A stretch of DNA of 5,387 nucleotides from Rhodospirillaceae bacterium (lineage in GTDB: Bacteria; Pseudomonadota; Alphaproteobacteria; SP197). The position numbers were made by a program, and so were the translations under genes. Below are positions 1 through 5,387 of the stretch, one piece after another; within the stretch, counting starts at the first letter, position 1; each line of letters opens with the position of its first letter. Below the pieces are notes generated by a model that did no database searches, had not been told where the DNA came from, and saw only the letters and a list, made by a program, of their open reading frames with translations. The stretch covers positions 1 through 5,387 of the forward strand of contig JABIUG010000141.1 of the NCBI GenBank assembly GCA_018700655.1, written 5' to 3'.

Positions 1-53
1 ACATCAAACCAAATCGTCAGGGTTTTTCTGCTCCGGGGCGGTGGGCTTGTCAC

Positions 54-1050
54 GTGGCCGCCGATGCAGCAGCGCCTGTGACGGTGGCCTCCACCAGCGC
101 GTCCGATGCACCGATCAAGGGCATTGCGTGCCTTGCACTGGGCGTCTGCGTTTTCGTCAGCCAGGACGTCATCATCAAATCTCTTTCCGGTGGCTATCCG
201 GTTCAGGAGATGTTGTGGATTCGCTGTGTGACAGGCATGCCGATCCTGTTGTTGCTGGCCTGGCGGGCGGGGCCAGCTGACTTCGCTGCGACCGCAGGGC
301 CCAGCCATCCTGCGCGGTTTCCTCCATATCTTTTCGTTCACGCTCTATTACATGGGCCTTTCGACCTTGCCGTTGGCCGAAGCCGCGACCTTGTTTTATT
401 CCAGCCCACTCATGATCACGGCCCTTTCGGTTCCGTTCCTGCGCGAAACGGTCGGTGCCCGTCGTTGGCTGGCAGTCTTTGCGGGCTTTGCGGGCGTGAT
501 CGTCGTGATGCGACCCACCGCAGGGGGATTCGACCCGGCCATGCTTTATTCGGTCGGTGCCGCACTGACCTACGCTCTAAGCATGCTGATCAACCGTGCT
601 TCCGGTCAGCAAGTGACATCGATCAGTTTTGCCATCCACTCCACGGTGATCACCTTCGTGGCTACGTCCGTTGCAGCACTCGTGGTCGGTGACGGCCGCT
701 TTCTCGGCGACAACGAAGGCGCGATCGCCTTCCTGCTGCGTCCCGGGCTGATGCCATTGGGTTGGGACCTGGTGTTGCTGGCCGTGATCGGCCCGATTTC
801 TGCGATCGGCTTCATCCTGATCTCAGAGGCTTATCGCGTCGCGCCGGTCAGCCTTGTCTCGCCCTTCGAATACAGCAGCCTGCCTGTTGCCGTGCTCTTC
901 GGCTTTGTCTTCTTCGGCGACCTGCCACAGCTCAACACCTGGGCCGGGTTGGCACTGATTGTCGGTGCAGGCCTCTACATCCTGCATCGCGAGCGGGTGA
1001 ACAACCGCATGGTCAATCGGGGCTGGCCCCCGATACGGCCCAAGCTGTGA
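54..1050 (+). pseudogene. EamA/DMT-family inner-membrane permease, interrupted by a frameshift
   Basis: This is a drug/metabolite transporter superfamily permease with two EamA repeats, about ten membrane helices, acting in the inner membrane; the substrate cannot be told. The first frame (GTG at 54) gives a hydrophilic N-terminus of about 22 residues and then helices 1-2 (GIACLALGVCVFVSQDVIIK, and a helix ending ILLLLAWRAG). The rest, from LRPQGPAILRGFLHIF through YYMGLSTLPLAEAATLFYSS to the C-terminal EamA helices (AYRVAPVSLVSPFEYSSLPV, GLALIVGAGLYILHRE), is in the +1 frame and stops at 1048-1050. Dropping one G from GGGG at 269-272 joins the halves into a continuous protein of about 331 residues, slightly long for the usual ~300. 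Neither half alone would be a complete EamA pair. The start is uncertain: there is no clear ribosome binding site, the frame is open to the left window edge, and GTG codons at 78 and 84 are alternatives. The family is sure; real pseudogene versus sequencing error is not. Confidence 0.85.
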
Positions 1051-1076
1051 AGCGAAACTCCTCTGACATTGCCGCG

Positions 1077-1103
1077 CCTGATGGGGCCGAAACCCGCGTC
1101 AGG
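1077..1103. terminator. Possible weak hairpin between convergent genes
   Basis: CCTGA at 1077-1081 can pair with TCAGG at 1099-1103, with further GGG/CCC pairing possible inside the loop. It sits in the 48-base gap between the convergent permease and the DmdA-like gene and overlaps the latter's stop codon. There is no proper T-run on either side, so it is at best a weak bidirectional terminator and may be chance. Confidence 0.25.
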
Positions 1104-2274
1104 GAATTTCGTTAGAAAGGCCACGCGGGATCAGCTTTCTCTTGTCGTAGAAGGGCAGGGCGACAATCTCGCCTGCGTGTTCGCCACCATCGGCAAGGAC
1201 GACCGTCACCTTGCGGCCGATCCAATTCAGGGCCTCGTCCATGACGACAAAGGCAATGCCGGTCTCGAGATAGGGCGACCAGCCACCAGCCGTCGCACGG
1301 CCAACGGTTTTGCCGTTGGCGGCAAGCGCGCTGTTGGCGAGCGGTGCTGCTCCGGCGCAGGTCACACCGAAAAACCGTGATCCCCTGGGCGCGGCGGCGA
1401 GCGCCTTCTTGCCGATGAAGTCGGTCGGTTTGTCGAGGCTGACGAATTGGCCCAGACCCGCATCGAACGGCGTCATCGACGGGTCCATGTCGGTGCCGTT
1501 GTCCATGATGCCGCCTTCGATCCGGCGGATGCCCATGGACTCCAGGCTGGAATGAATCATGCCGTGTGGCGCGCCCTTTTCCATGATGTAGTGGAACATT
1601 GCGGGGCCATCGAGTTCGGTCGTCAGCGGATAAAGTTCAAAGCCCATCTCGTTGGTCCAACCGGTGCGCGAAATCAGGAAGGGCTGGCCCGCGATGCTAG
1701 TGCTGTGGACAGAGAAGTACTTGAAGGGTTCGGTTAACGGCTCATCAAGTAGGTCGGCCATGACATCGAGCGAATTGGGGCCCTGAACCTGCAGAACCCA
1801 TGACCCTGGATCGCGGATCGTGACATCCATGCCCAGCGCGTGGGCCTTGAGCCATGGGATGAACTCGCCATCGGCCAGGACATACCAGTAACGGTCTTCG
1901 TCGATCCGCATCAGGACGCCGTCCATCAGGATGCCGCCGGATTCGTCACACGAGATGGCATAGGTCGCGCGGCCGACCCGCAGCTTGGAAATGTCGCGGC
2001 AGAACACCTTGTCGAGCAGGGCATAGGCGTCTGGCCCGGAGATTTCATAAGGGTGCTCAGGGACATCGTAGAGGGCCGCCTTGCGCCGCAACGTCCAGTA
2101 GTCGGATGTCGGGTCCTCGCTCAGACCCAGAGCATAGAAACGGCGGCTGTAGACGCCGAGCACGGCCTTGTCGGTCAGATAGGCCGGCATCCAGGGCGAC
2201 ATCTCGAAGCGCTTGGCGCTGATGCGCACGATGTCATGGGCACTGGCATAGTTGGCGGCGGGTTTGTCAGACAT
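1099..2274 (-). CDS. GcvT-superfamily aminomethyltransferase, DmdA-like (putative folate-dependent demethylase)
   Basis: Predicted cytoplasmic enzyme of 391 residues that moves a methyl or aminomethyl group from a small substrate to tetrahydrofolate. Seen: an N-terminal GcvT folate-binding domain (about 60-285) with GPDAYALLDKVFCRDISKL (80-98), GGILMDG (113-119), VQGPNSLDVM (163-172), RTGWTNEMGFELYP (203-216), then RRIEGGIMDNGTDMD (250-264) and DFIGKKAL (285-292). A C-terminal GcvT_C barrel follows, with VGRATAGGWSPYLETGIA (324-341). D118 matches the second Asp of the GG-x-x-D-D motif of GcvT, which contacts folate. The extra N-terminal 60 residues (MPAYLTDKAVLGVYSRRF) and the IE-G-DM-TP-GLG-F pattern fit DmdA-type proteins better than true GcvT (about 365 residues). 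No gcvH or gcvP is adjacent, which also argues against a glycine-cleavage role. DMSP, dimethylglycine, sarcosine or a methoxylated compound are all possible substrates. The ATG at 2274 is the first good start; its ribosome binding site is weak. Confidence 0.85.
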   Translation of the reverse strand: MSDKPAANYASAHDIVRISAKRFEMSPWMPAYLTDKAVLGVYSRRFYALGLSEDPTSDYWTLRRKAALYDVPEHPYEISGPDAYALLDKVFCRDISKLRVGRATYAISCDESGGILMDGVLMRIDEDRYWYVLADGEFIPWLKAHALGMDVTIRDPGSWVLQVQGPNSLDVMADLLDEPLTEPFKYFSVHSTSIAGQPFLISRTGWTNEMGFELYPLTTELDGPAMFHYIMEKGAPHGMIHSSLESMGIRRIEGGIMDNGTDMDPSMTPFDAGLGQFVSLDKPTDFIGKKALAAAPRGSRFFGVTCAGAAPLANSALAANGKTVGRATAGGWSPYLETGIAFVVMDEALNWIGRKVTVVLADGGEHAGEIVALPFYDKRKLIPRGLSNEIP

Positions 2275-2304
2275 GGGCGGCGGTCCGGTGTGAAGAGAGA
2301 CGGT

Positions 2305-2333
2305 ATCCTACAGAAACTGCCTCACAGGCCAAG
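2305..2333 (-). promoter_or_regulatory. Candidate sigma-70-type promoter for the DmdA-like gene
   Basis: On the minus strand TTGGCC (plus-strand 2328-2333, 4 of 6 to consensus) is followed after 16 bases by TAGGAT (2305-2310, 4 of 6), about 30 bases upstream of the start codon at 2274. It lies in the short divergent gap shared with the lipoprotein gene. The match is modest and GC-rich alphaproteobacterial promoters are poorly conserved, so this is tentative. Confidence 0.3.
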
Positions 2334-2401
2334 GACCGCGCCGATGCGATGACGTTGAGTGAAGGATGAACACTTGTCGTTGTTCACGTAGGGTTGCTGC
2401 C

Positions 2402-2707
2402 ATGCGATCAACCAAGCTGGTTCCAGTTTTGCTAGCCACCCTGCTGCTGCTCACAAGTTGTGTGCCGCCTGCCAAGGTCGCACCTTATGGTTGCCATCCC
2501 GAGACAGGTGACCCGCTGACGTCTGATGGCCGGATCGATACCCAGATGACACGAATCATGCAGACCTGTCGTGAGCGGGCCCATTGCGACGGTAGCGGTG
2601 AATTCGCGAGCATGATTGATTTTGTCGTCGTGGACGGAAAGCTGGAAACCGTCCTCTTGTCACTGGAAGAAGCGAGGCAGCGACTGGAATCACAGAGGCA
2701 GCAGTAA
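2402..2707 (+). CDS. Small putative lipoprotein of unknown function
   Basis: I do not recognise this 101-residue protein. The N-terminus is a textbook lipoprotein signal: a basic start (MRSTK), a hydrophobic core (LVPVLLATLLLL) and the lipobox LTSC, with Cys20 as the predicted lipidated residue. Pro-Pro after V21 and no Asp at +2 suggest outer-membrane sorting by the E. coli rule. The mature part has three more cysteines (C31, C56, C62), so one disulfide with an odd Cys left, and ends in a Glu/Gln/Arg-rich helix (LEEARQRLESQRQQ). The start at 2402 is preferred over the in-frame ATG at 2366: AGGG at 2390-2393 lies 8 bases upstream of 2402, whereas AAGG abuts 2366 directly, and the longer form would put 12 Cys/Arg-rich residues before the signal. 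It is divergent from the DmdA-like gene and convergent with the methyltransferase, so it is probably transcribed alone. Confidence 0.7.
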   Translation: MRSTKLVPVLLATLLLLTSCVPPAKVAPYGCHPETGDPLTSDGRIDTQMTRIMQTCRERAHCDGSGEFASMIDFVVVDGKLETVLLSLEEARQRLESQRQQ

Positions 2708-2719
2708 GAAAACTGTCTG

Positions 2720-2755
2720 CGCAAGGCCGGAGTGCCCGTGATTTGCCCGGTTGCG
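2720..2755. terminator. Possible bidirectional terminator hairpin between convergent genes
   Basis: CGCAA at 2720-2724 pairs with TTGCG at 2751-2755. Inside it CCGG (2727-2730) pairs with CCGG (2747-2750), leaving a two-base GG bulge and a loop of about 16 bases. It lies between the lipoprotein stop and the methyltransferase stop, where a shared terminator is expected. In the minus direction a TTTT run follows about 7 bases after the stem; in the plus direction there is none. A second small stem, GCCGC (2779-2783) with GCGGC (2792-2796), overlaps the methyltransferase stop. Confidence 0.35.
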
Positions 2756-2782
2756 GAATGACGAGCAGAAACGACTTGGCCG

Positions 2783-3604
2783 CTACCGCTTGCGGCAGAC
2801 GATTTCCACCAGTGCGACCCGGTCCTCGTTGAGGTTGCGCACCATGTTGGCGGCCATCTCCTTGAACACAGGCCCCAGCAGCAGGTGAATGCCCAGGGGC
2901 GGAGGGCCGTCGCGTTCGGTTTTGGCGCGCATCGCCTGAAACCACGCACGTCCCTGGGCGGTCGTGTTGCGTTGGCTGATGACCTCGAAACCCGCATCCC
3001 AAAGCAGGGGGGCGATGGCGTCGGGGGGTACCAGAAAACTGGTCGCTGGTGTTTCGGCCCAGGGTGCGGGGTAACAGACGTCGCCGCCCTGGCCTTGAAA
3101 GATGTCGTAGAGGCCGAATTGCGCGCCTGATTTCAGAACCCTCGCGATCTCGGTGTAAAGGCCCGGCCGTTCCTCGATGTTCATTGCGACGTGCTGGGTA
3201 ATGGCACCGTCGAAACTTCCATCATCGAACGGCATGGAAAGCGCATTTGCCTGTTGGTAGTTGACCCGATCAGCCAGCCCGACACGTTCCGCGAAGAGCG
3301 CCGCGACGTCGCAATATTCCAGGGTCAGGTCGATCCCGGTGACGCTGCAGCCCTGCATCTGGGCCAGGCGTCGCGAGGGGCCGCCCAGGCCGCTGCCGAC
3401 ATCGAGGACGTGGCCATCGGTATCGAACTCGAGCTTATCCAGCAGTTCAGAGGTGGCTGCGTGGCCGCGCACATGGAACTCATCGAAGGGCGCGAGGTCC
3501 TCCGGCTTCAGATTTTCGGTATCGCAGCCGTTTCGTGCCAGGGCATCGAGCAGGGTTTCGTCGAGATCGCCCCGTGTGTAGTGGCGGGAAACGTCATCAC
3601 TCAT
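2783..3604 (-). CDS. Class I SAM-dependent methyltransferase, glycine/sarcosine N-methyltransferase-like
   Basis: Cytoplasmic methyltransferase of 273 residues with a Rossmann-fold SAM-binding domain. Motif I is HVLDVGSGLGGPSRRL (65-80), the acidic ribose-binding residue is D92 in TGIDLTLEYC (89-98), a motif II/III stretch is NALSMPFDDGSFDGAITQHV (120-139), and MNIEERPGLYTEIARVLKSG (141-160) leads into GLYDIF (164-169). The preceding APFDEFHVRGHAATSEL (38-54) and the VTGIDLT wording resemble sarcosine/dimethylglycine N-methyltransferases and related UbiE-like enzymes. The substrate is not settled by sequence; arsenite or quinone methylation seem less likely, the first because I see no conserved cysteine triad. 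The gene follows the GNAT gene with an 8-base overlap (3597-3604). GAAGGTG (3609-3615) inside the upstream gene supplies a ribosome binding site 4 bases from the ATG, so translation is probably coupled. Confidence 0.85.
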   Translation of the reverse strand: MSDDVSRHYTRGDLDETLLDALARNGCDTENLKPEDLAPFDEFHVRGHAATSELLDKLEFDTDGHVLDVGSGLGGPSRRLAQMQGCSVTGIDLTLEYCDVAALFAERVGLADRVNYQQANALSMPFDDGSFDGAITQHVAMNIEERPGLYTEIARVLKSGAQFGLYDIFQGQGGDVCYPAPWAETPATSFLVPPDAIAPLLWDAGFEVISQRNTTAQGRAWFQAMRAKTERDGPPPLGIHLLLGPVFKEMAANMVRNLNEDRVALVEIVCRKR

Positions 3605-4073
3605 TGAGCACCTTCACCATCAGGAGACAGGGATTTTCGGAACCCCAGAGCAGGGGCAACTCGGCCGCGGGCAGAAAACCCATCGATTTGTAGAACCGAT
3701 GTGTCCGACCATAGAACGGGTCACCGACACTGGCGCTGAGCGTTTTGACCGTCAACAAATGCGCGCCCTGGTCACGGGCACGTTCGGCCAGGGCTGTGAT
3801 CAAAGCCTGACCGACGCCCTGGCGGTGGCTGGCTTGTCTGACGCCGATAACGTGAACATCGAGGGCGGCTTCGGCTCCCCTCTCCAGACTGGCGAACCCG
3901 ACGACCTCGCCCTCGGTCCGGGCGATCACGGTCGGCAGGCCTGATGCGGCCGCAACGTAGTTCATCAGCGCTTCTTCGATCCCGAACCAATCCGGCAGGT
4001 CACGCAGAATCGTCTCGGCGATCTCTGGGTCGCAGCCTTCCGTCCAGGTCAGTTCAAGTACTGTGCTGTTCAT
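3597..4073 (-). CDS. GNAT-family N-acetyltransferase
   Basis: A 158-residue, single-domain GCN5-related acetyltransferase that uses acetyl-CoA; the acceptor is unknown. Seen: the beta-4 strand and pyrophosphate-binding loop VIGVRQASHRQGVGQALI (75-92) with R84-Q-G-V-G-Q (Q/R-x-x-G-x-G/A consensus) and the following helix ALAERARDQGAHLL (94-107). After this comes the C-terminal FYKSMGF (127-133), the usual GNAT motif B aromatic segment, ending ELPLLWGSENPCLLMVKVL. An IARTEGEVVGFASL strand (50-63) matches the usual beta-2/beta-3 hairpin. Length is normal and no key residue is missing. The ATG at 4073 is preceded by AAGG 8 bases upstream on the minus strand. It is the first gene of a two-gene unit with the methyltransferase; a shared small-molecule or peptide target, or a modification/detoxification role, is possible but not shown. 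Confidence 0.85.
   Translation of the reverse strand: MNSTVLELTWTEGCDPEIAETILRDLPDWFGIEEALMNYVAAASGLPTVIARTEGEVVGFASLERGAEAALDVHVIGVRQASHRQGVGQALITALAERARDQGAHLLTVKTLSASVGDPFYGRTHRFYKSMGFLPAAELPLLWGSENPCLLMVKVLNE
3609..3615 (-). promoter_or_regulatory. Ribosome binding site of the methyltransferase, inside the GNAT gene
   Basis: On the minus strand GAAGGTG precedes the ATG at 3604 by 4 bases (core AAGG 6 bases away). It lies within the last codons of the acetyltransferase, which fixes the methyltransferase start and supports translational coupling across the 8-base overlap. Confidence 0.6.
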
Positions 4074-4163
4074 GAGGAAACCTTAGGCCAAACGGGTGTC
4101 TTTTGTACCGCGGTGCGAATGCTCCGTGTTCCCATCGCGCCCGTTCTGCTCTAAACCGCATCC

Positions 4164-4466
4164 ATGTTCTCGCTGCAGAAAATAGCTGTCTTTGTGATCA
4201 TCATCGCGGTCATCTGGCTGGGCTTTCGCTTTGTCGGCAACCTCGAGAAACAGCGCAAGGCCCAGGAAAAGCTGGCTCGGCCCAGCTGGCGCGAGCGTTT
4301 CCGTCGCAGCCGCAACAAACCCGCCCGTGCAAGCACCAAGGCCAGGCCAAAAGGCCCGGCAAGCGAAGTCGAGGTCGTTCCCTGCAAGGTTTGTGGTGAC
4401 TATGTCGCAGTTGCCGGCACGGCTGCCTGTGGACGGCCTGACTGCCCTTATCCCCCAGCCGCTTGA
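4164..4466 (+). CDS. Small membrane-anchored zinc-ribbon-like protein, function unknown
   Basis: A 100-residue protein with three parts. Residues 5-22 (QKIAVFVIIIAVIWLGFR) form a single N-terminal membrane helix. Residues 26-66 are a strongly basic, Arg/Lys/Ala-rich linker, probably disordered and probably cytoplasmic by the positive-inside rule. The tail carries C74-x-x-C77 and C89-x4-C94 (PCKVCGDYV and ACGRPDCPYP), a compact four-cysteine metal-binding knuckle. The layout resembles the small PP0621-type TM plus zinc-ribbon proteins of other proteobacteria, but I cannot confirm homology. No Shine-Dalgarno sequence is obvious before the ATG at 4164. It is divergent from the GNAT gene (90-base gap) and ends 82 bases before glyQ on the same strand. 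The clean TM-linker-CxxC design and GC-rich codon use support a real gene; function is not known. Confidence 0.75.
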   Translation: MFSLQKIAVFVIIIAVIWLGFRFVGNLEKQRKAQEKLARPSWRERFRRSRNKPARASTKARPKGPASEVEVVPCKVCGDYVAVAGTAACGRPDCPYPPAA

Positions 4467-4491
4467 CCGCGCACCGGCTGGCTCCTAGGTT
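4463..4491 (+). promoter_or_regulatory. Candidate promoter for glyQ
   Basis: TTGACC (4463-4468, 5 of 6 to the -35 consensus) is followed after exactly 17 bases by TAGGTT (4486-4491, 3 of 6 to the -10 consensus). It overlaps the stop codon of the zinc-ribbon gene and lies about 58 bases upstream of the glyQ start. It would let glyQ be transcribed independently of its neighbour. The -10 is weak, so this remains a candidate. Confidence 0.35.
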
Positions 4492-4533
4492 CCGCTCGAA
4501 TTCCGGCCTTTTTGCCAGAGCCGGGACCGTTCC

Positions 4534-4538
4534 AGGAG
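4534..4538 (+). promoter_or_regulatory. Ribosome binding site of glyQ
   Basis: AGGAG lies 10 bases upstream of the ATG at 4549, the best Shine-Dalgarno match in the window. It fixes the glyQ start. Confidence 0.75.
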
Positions 4539-4548
4539 TCTTACCCCG

Positions 4549-5387
4549 ATGAGCACGGCCACAGGCCGGGGACTGCCGTTCCAAAACCTGATTCTCGAGC
4601 TGCAGGCCTATTGGGCCAGGCAGGGCTGTGTCGTGTTGCAGCCCTATGACATGGAAGTCGGCGCCGGCACCTTTCACTGGGCGACGACGTTGCGCAGCCT
4701 TGGGCCCGAGCCCTGGAATGTCGCTTATGTCCAGCCTTCACGCCGCCCGACCGATGGCCGCTTCGGCGAGAACCCCAACCGGTTGCAGCATTATTACCAG
4801 TTCCAGGTGCTGATGAAGCCGTCGCCCGAGAACTTTCAGGAACTTTATCTCGGAAGTCTCGAGGCAATTGGGATTAATCCCATGGCGCATGACATCCGTT
4901 TCGTCGAGGACGACTGGGAAAGCCCGACCCTGGGCGCCTGGGGGCTCGGCTGGGAAGTCTGGTGCGACGGCATGGAAGTCACCCAGTTCACCTACTTCCA
5001 GCAGGTCGGCGGCTACGACTGCCGTCCGGTGCCGGGCGAGCTGACCTATGGGCTCGAGCGCCTTGCGATGTACATCCAGGGTGTCGACCATTTCCGCGAC
5101 ATCGTCTGGAACGATACCGGGGTCACCTATGGTGATGTCTACGGCCAGGCCGAACGTGAGTTTTCGGAGTTCAACTTCGACCATGCCGCGACTGATGCCC
5201 TTTTCCGCCATTTCGAGGATGCCGAAAGCGCCTGTGCCGATCTGGTCGAAGCCAAGCTTGCCTTGCCTGCCTATGACCAGTGCATCAAGGCCAGCCATAC
5301 CTTCAACCTGCTCGATGCGCGCGGTGTCATCAGTGTGACCGAACGTGCCGCCTATATCGGCCGTGTCCGGGCGCTGGCCCGGGCCTG
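4549..5387 (+). CDS. glyQ: Glycyl-tRNA synthetase alpha subunit (3' end cut by window)
   Basis: Catalytic alpha chain of the bacterial alpha2-beta2 glycyl-tRNA synthetase, which charges tRNA-Gly with glycine in the cytoplasm; the beta chain (glyS) normally lies just downstream and would be outside this window. 279 codons are present with no stop, out of a usual 290-300, so only the extreme C-terminus is missing. Family hallmarks seen: LQAYWARQGCVVLQPYDMEV (18-37), GAGTFH (38-43), YVQPSRRPTDGR (60-71) with GENPNRLQHYYQFQV (73-87; class II motif 2), RFVEDDWESPTLGAWGLGWE (117-136), EVTQFTYFQQVGGY (143-156) and motif 3 GELTYGLERLAMY (163-175). The C-terminal helical region contains SHTFNLLDARGVISVTERAAY. 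ATG at 4549 is supported by AGGAG 10 bases upstream. One oddity is Trp44 after His43, where relatives that I recall have Pro. Identification is essentially certain. Confidence 0.97.
   Translation, partial: MSTATGRGLPFQNLILELQAYWARQGCVVLQPYDMEVGAGTFHWATTLRSLGPEPWNVAYVQPSRRPTDGRFGENPNRLQHYYQFQVLMKPSPENFQELYLGSLEAIGINPMAHDIRFVEDDWESPTLGAWGLGWEVWCDGMEVTQFTYFQQVGGYDCRPVPGELTYGLERLAMYIQGVDHFRDIVWNDTGVTYGDVYGQAEREFSEFNFDHAATDALFRHFEDAESACADLVEAKLALPAYDQCIKASHTFNLLDARGVISVTERAAYIGRVRALARA

Noticed and set aside
1840..2352. A 170-codon open frame on the plus strand opposite the DmdA-like gene
   Set aside because: It is antisense to a clear enzyme family in matching phase, a usual by-product of GC-rich codon use; its product shows no domain or motif.
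2485..3002. Two minus-strand open frames spanning the lipoprotein and the methyltransferase 3' end
   Set aside because: They are out of frame with the methyltransferase and cross two real gene ends; the products are Arg/Pro/Ser-rich with no recognisable motif.
4107..4114. Palindrome ACCGCGGT in the divergent gap between the GNAT and zinc-ribbon genes
   Set aside because: Only 8 bases, with no extension of symmetry and no second copy; expected by chance in GC-rich DNA, so not called an operator.
4503..4524. CCGGC/GCCGG hairpin with a T-rich loop before glyQ, considered as a terminator or T-box-like leader
   Set aside because: The T-run is in the loop rather than after the stem, the stem is 5 bp, and no T-box sequence or specifier stem is visible in the 82-base gap.
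4738..5298. A 186-codon open frame on the minus strand
   Set aside because: It lies wholly inside glyQ, which is certain; it is the antisense shadow of a highly conserved gene.

Overview
The window looks like an ordinary chromosomal stretch from a GC-rich proteobacterium, most likely an alphaproteobacterium. The reasons are the GC-rich third codon positions in every gene, the alpha-type wording of the glycyl-tRNA synthetase alpha chain, and the mix of a DMT-family permease, a DmdA/GcvT-like protein and small conserved hypotheticals. I see no transposase, integrase, phage gene, tRNA, rRNA, CRISPR array or other sign of a mobile element.

Layout from left to right. (1) Positions 54-1050, plus strand: an EamA/DMT inner-membrane permease whose two halves lie in different frames. 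One extra G in the GGGG run at 269-272 would explain this, so it is either a pseudogene or a sequencing error. (2) Positions 1099-2274, minus strand: a 391-residue tetrahydrofolate-dependent aminomethyltransferase/demethylase of the GcvT superfamily, closest in feel to DMSP demethylase (DmdA)-like proteins, converging on the permease. (3) Positions 2402-2707, plus strand: a small cysteine-containing lipoprotein of unknown function, divergent from (2). (4) Positions 2783-4073, minus strand: a two-gene unit in which a GNAT acetyltransferase is followed, with an 8-base overlap, by a class I SAM-dependent methyltransferase. (5) Positions 4164-4466, plus strand: a 100-residue membrane-anchored protein with a four-cysteine zinc-ribbon-like tail. 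(6) Positions 4549 to the right edge, plus strand: glyQ, glycyl-tRNA synthetase alpha subunit, cut off by the window end but otherwise intact. It is the most securely identified gene here.

How the genes might work together. Only the GNAT-methyltransferase pair has strong evidence of co-expression. A folate-dependent demethylase-like enzyme, a methyltransferase resembling glycine/sarcosine-type N-methyltransferases and a small-molecule exporter/importer lie within 4 kb. This permits a methylated-compound (one-carbon) theme, but they are on different strands and separated by other genes, so the link is only a hypothesis. I found no convincing undescribed multi-gene system. The items most worth a second look are the permease frameshift, the substrate of the DmdA-like protein, and the zinc-ribbon membrane protein just upstream of glyQ.

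No gene-free stretch exceeds 300 bases. The gaps are 1-53, 1051-1098, 2275-2401, 2708-2782, 4074-4163 and 4467-4548. Their contents are described under the regulatory entries where anything could be seen.
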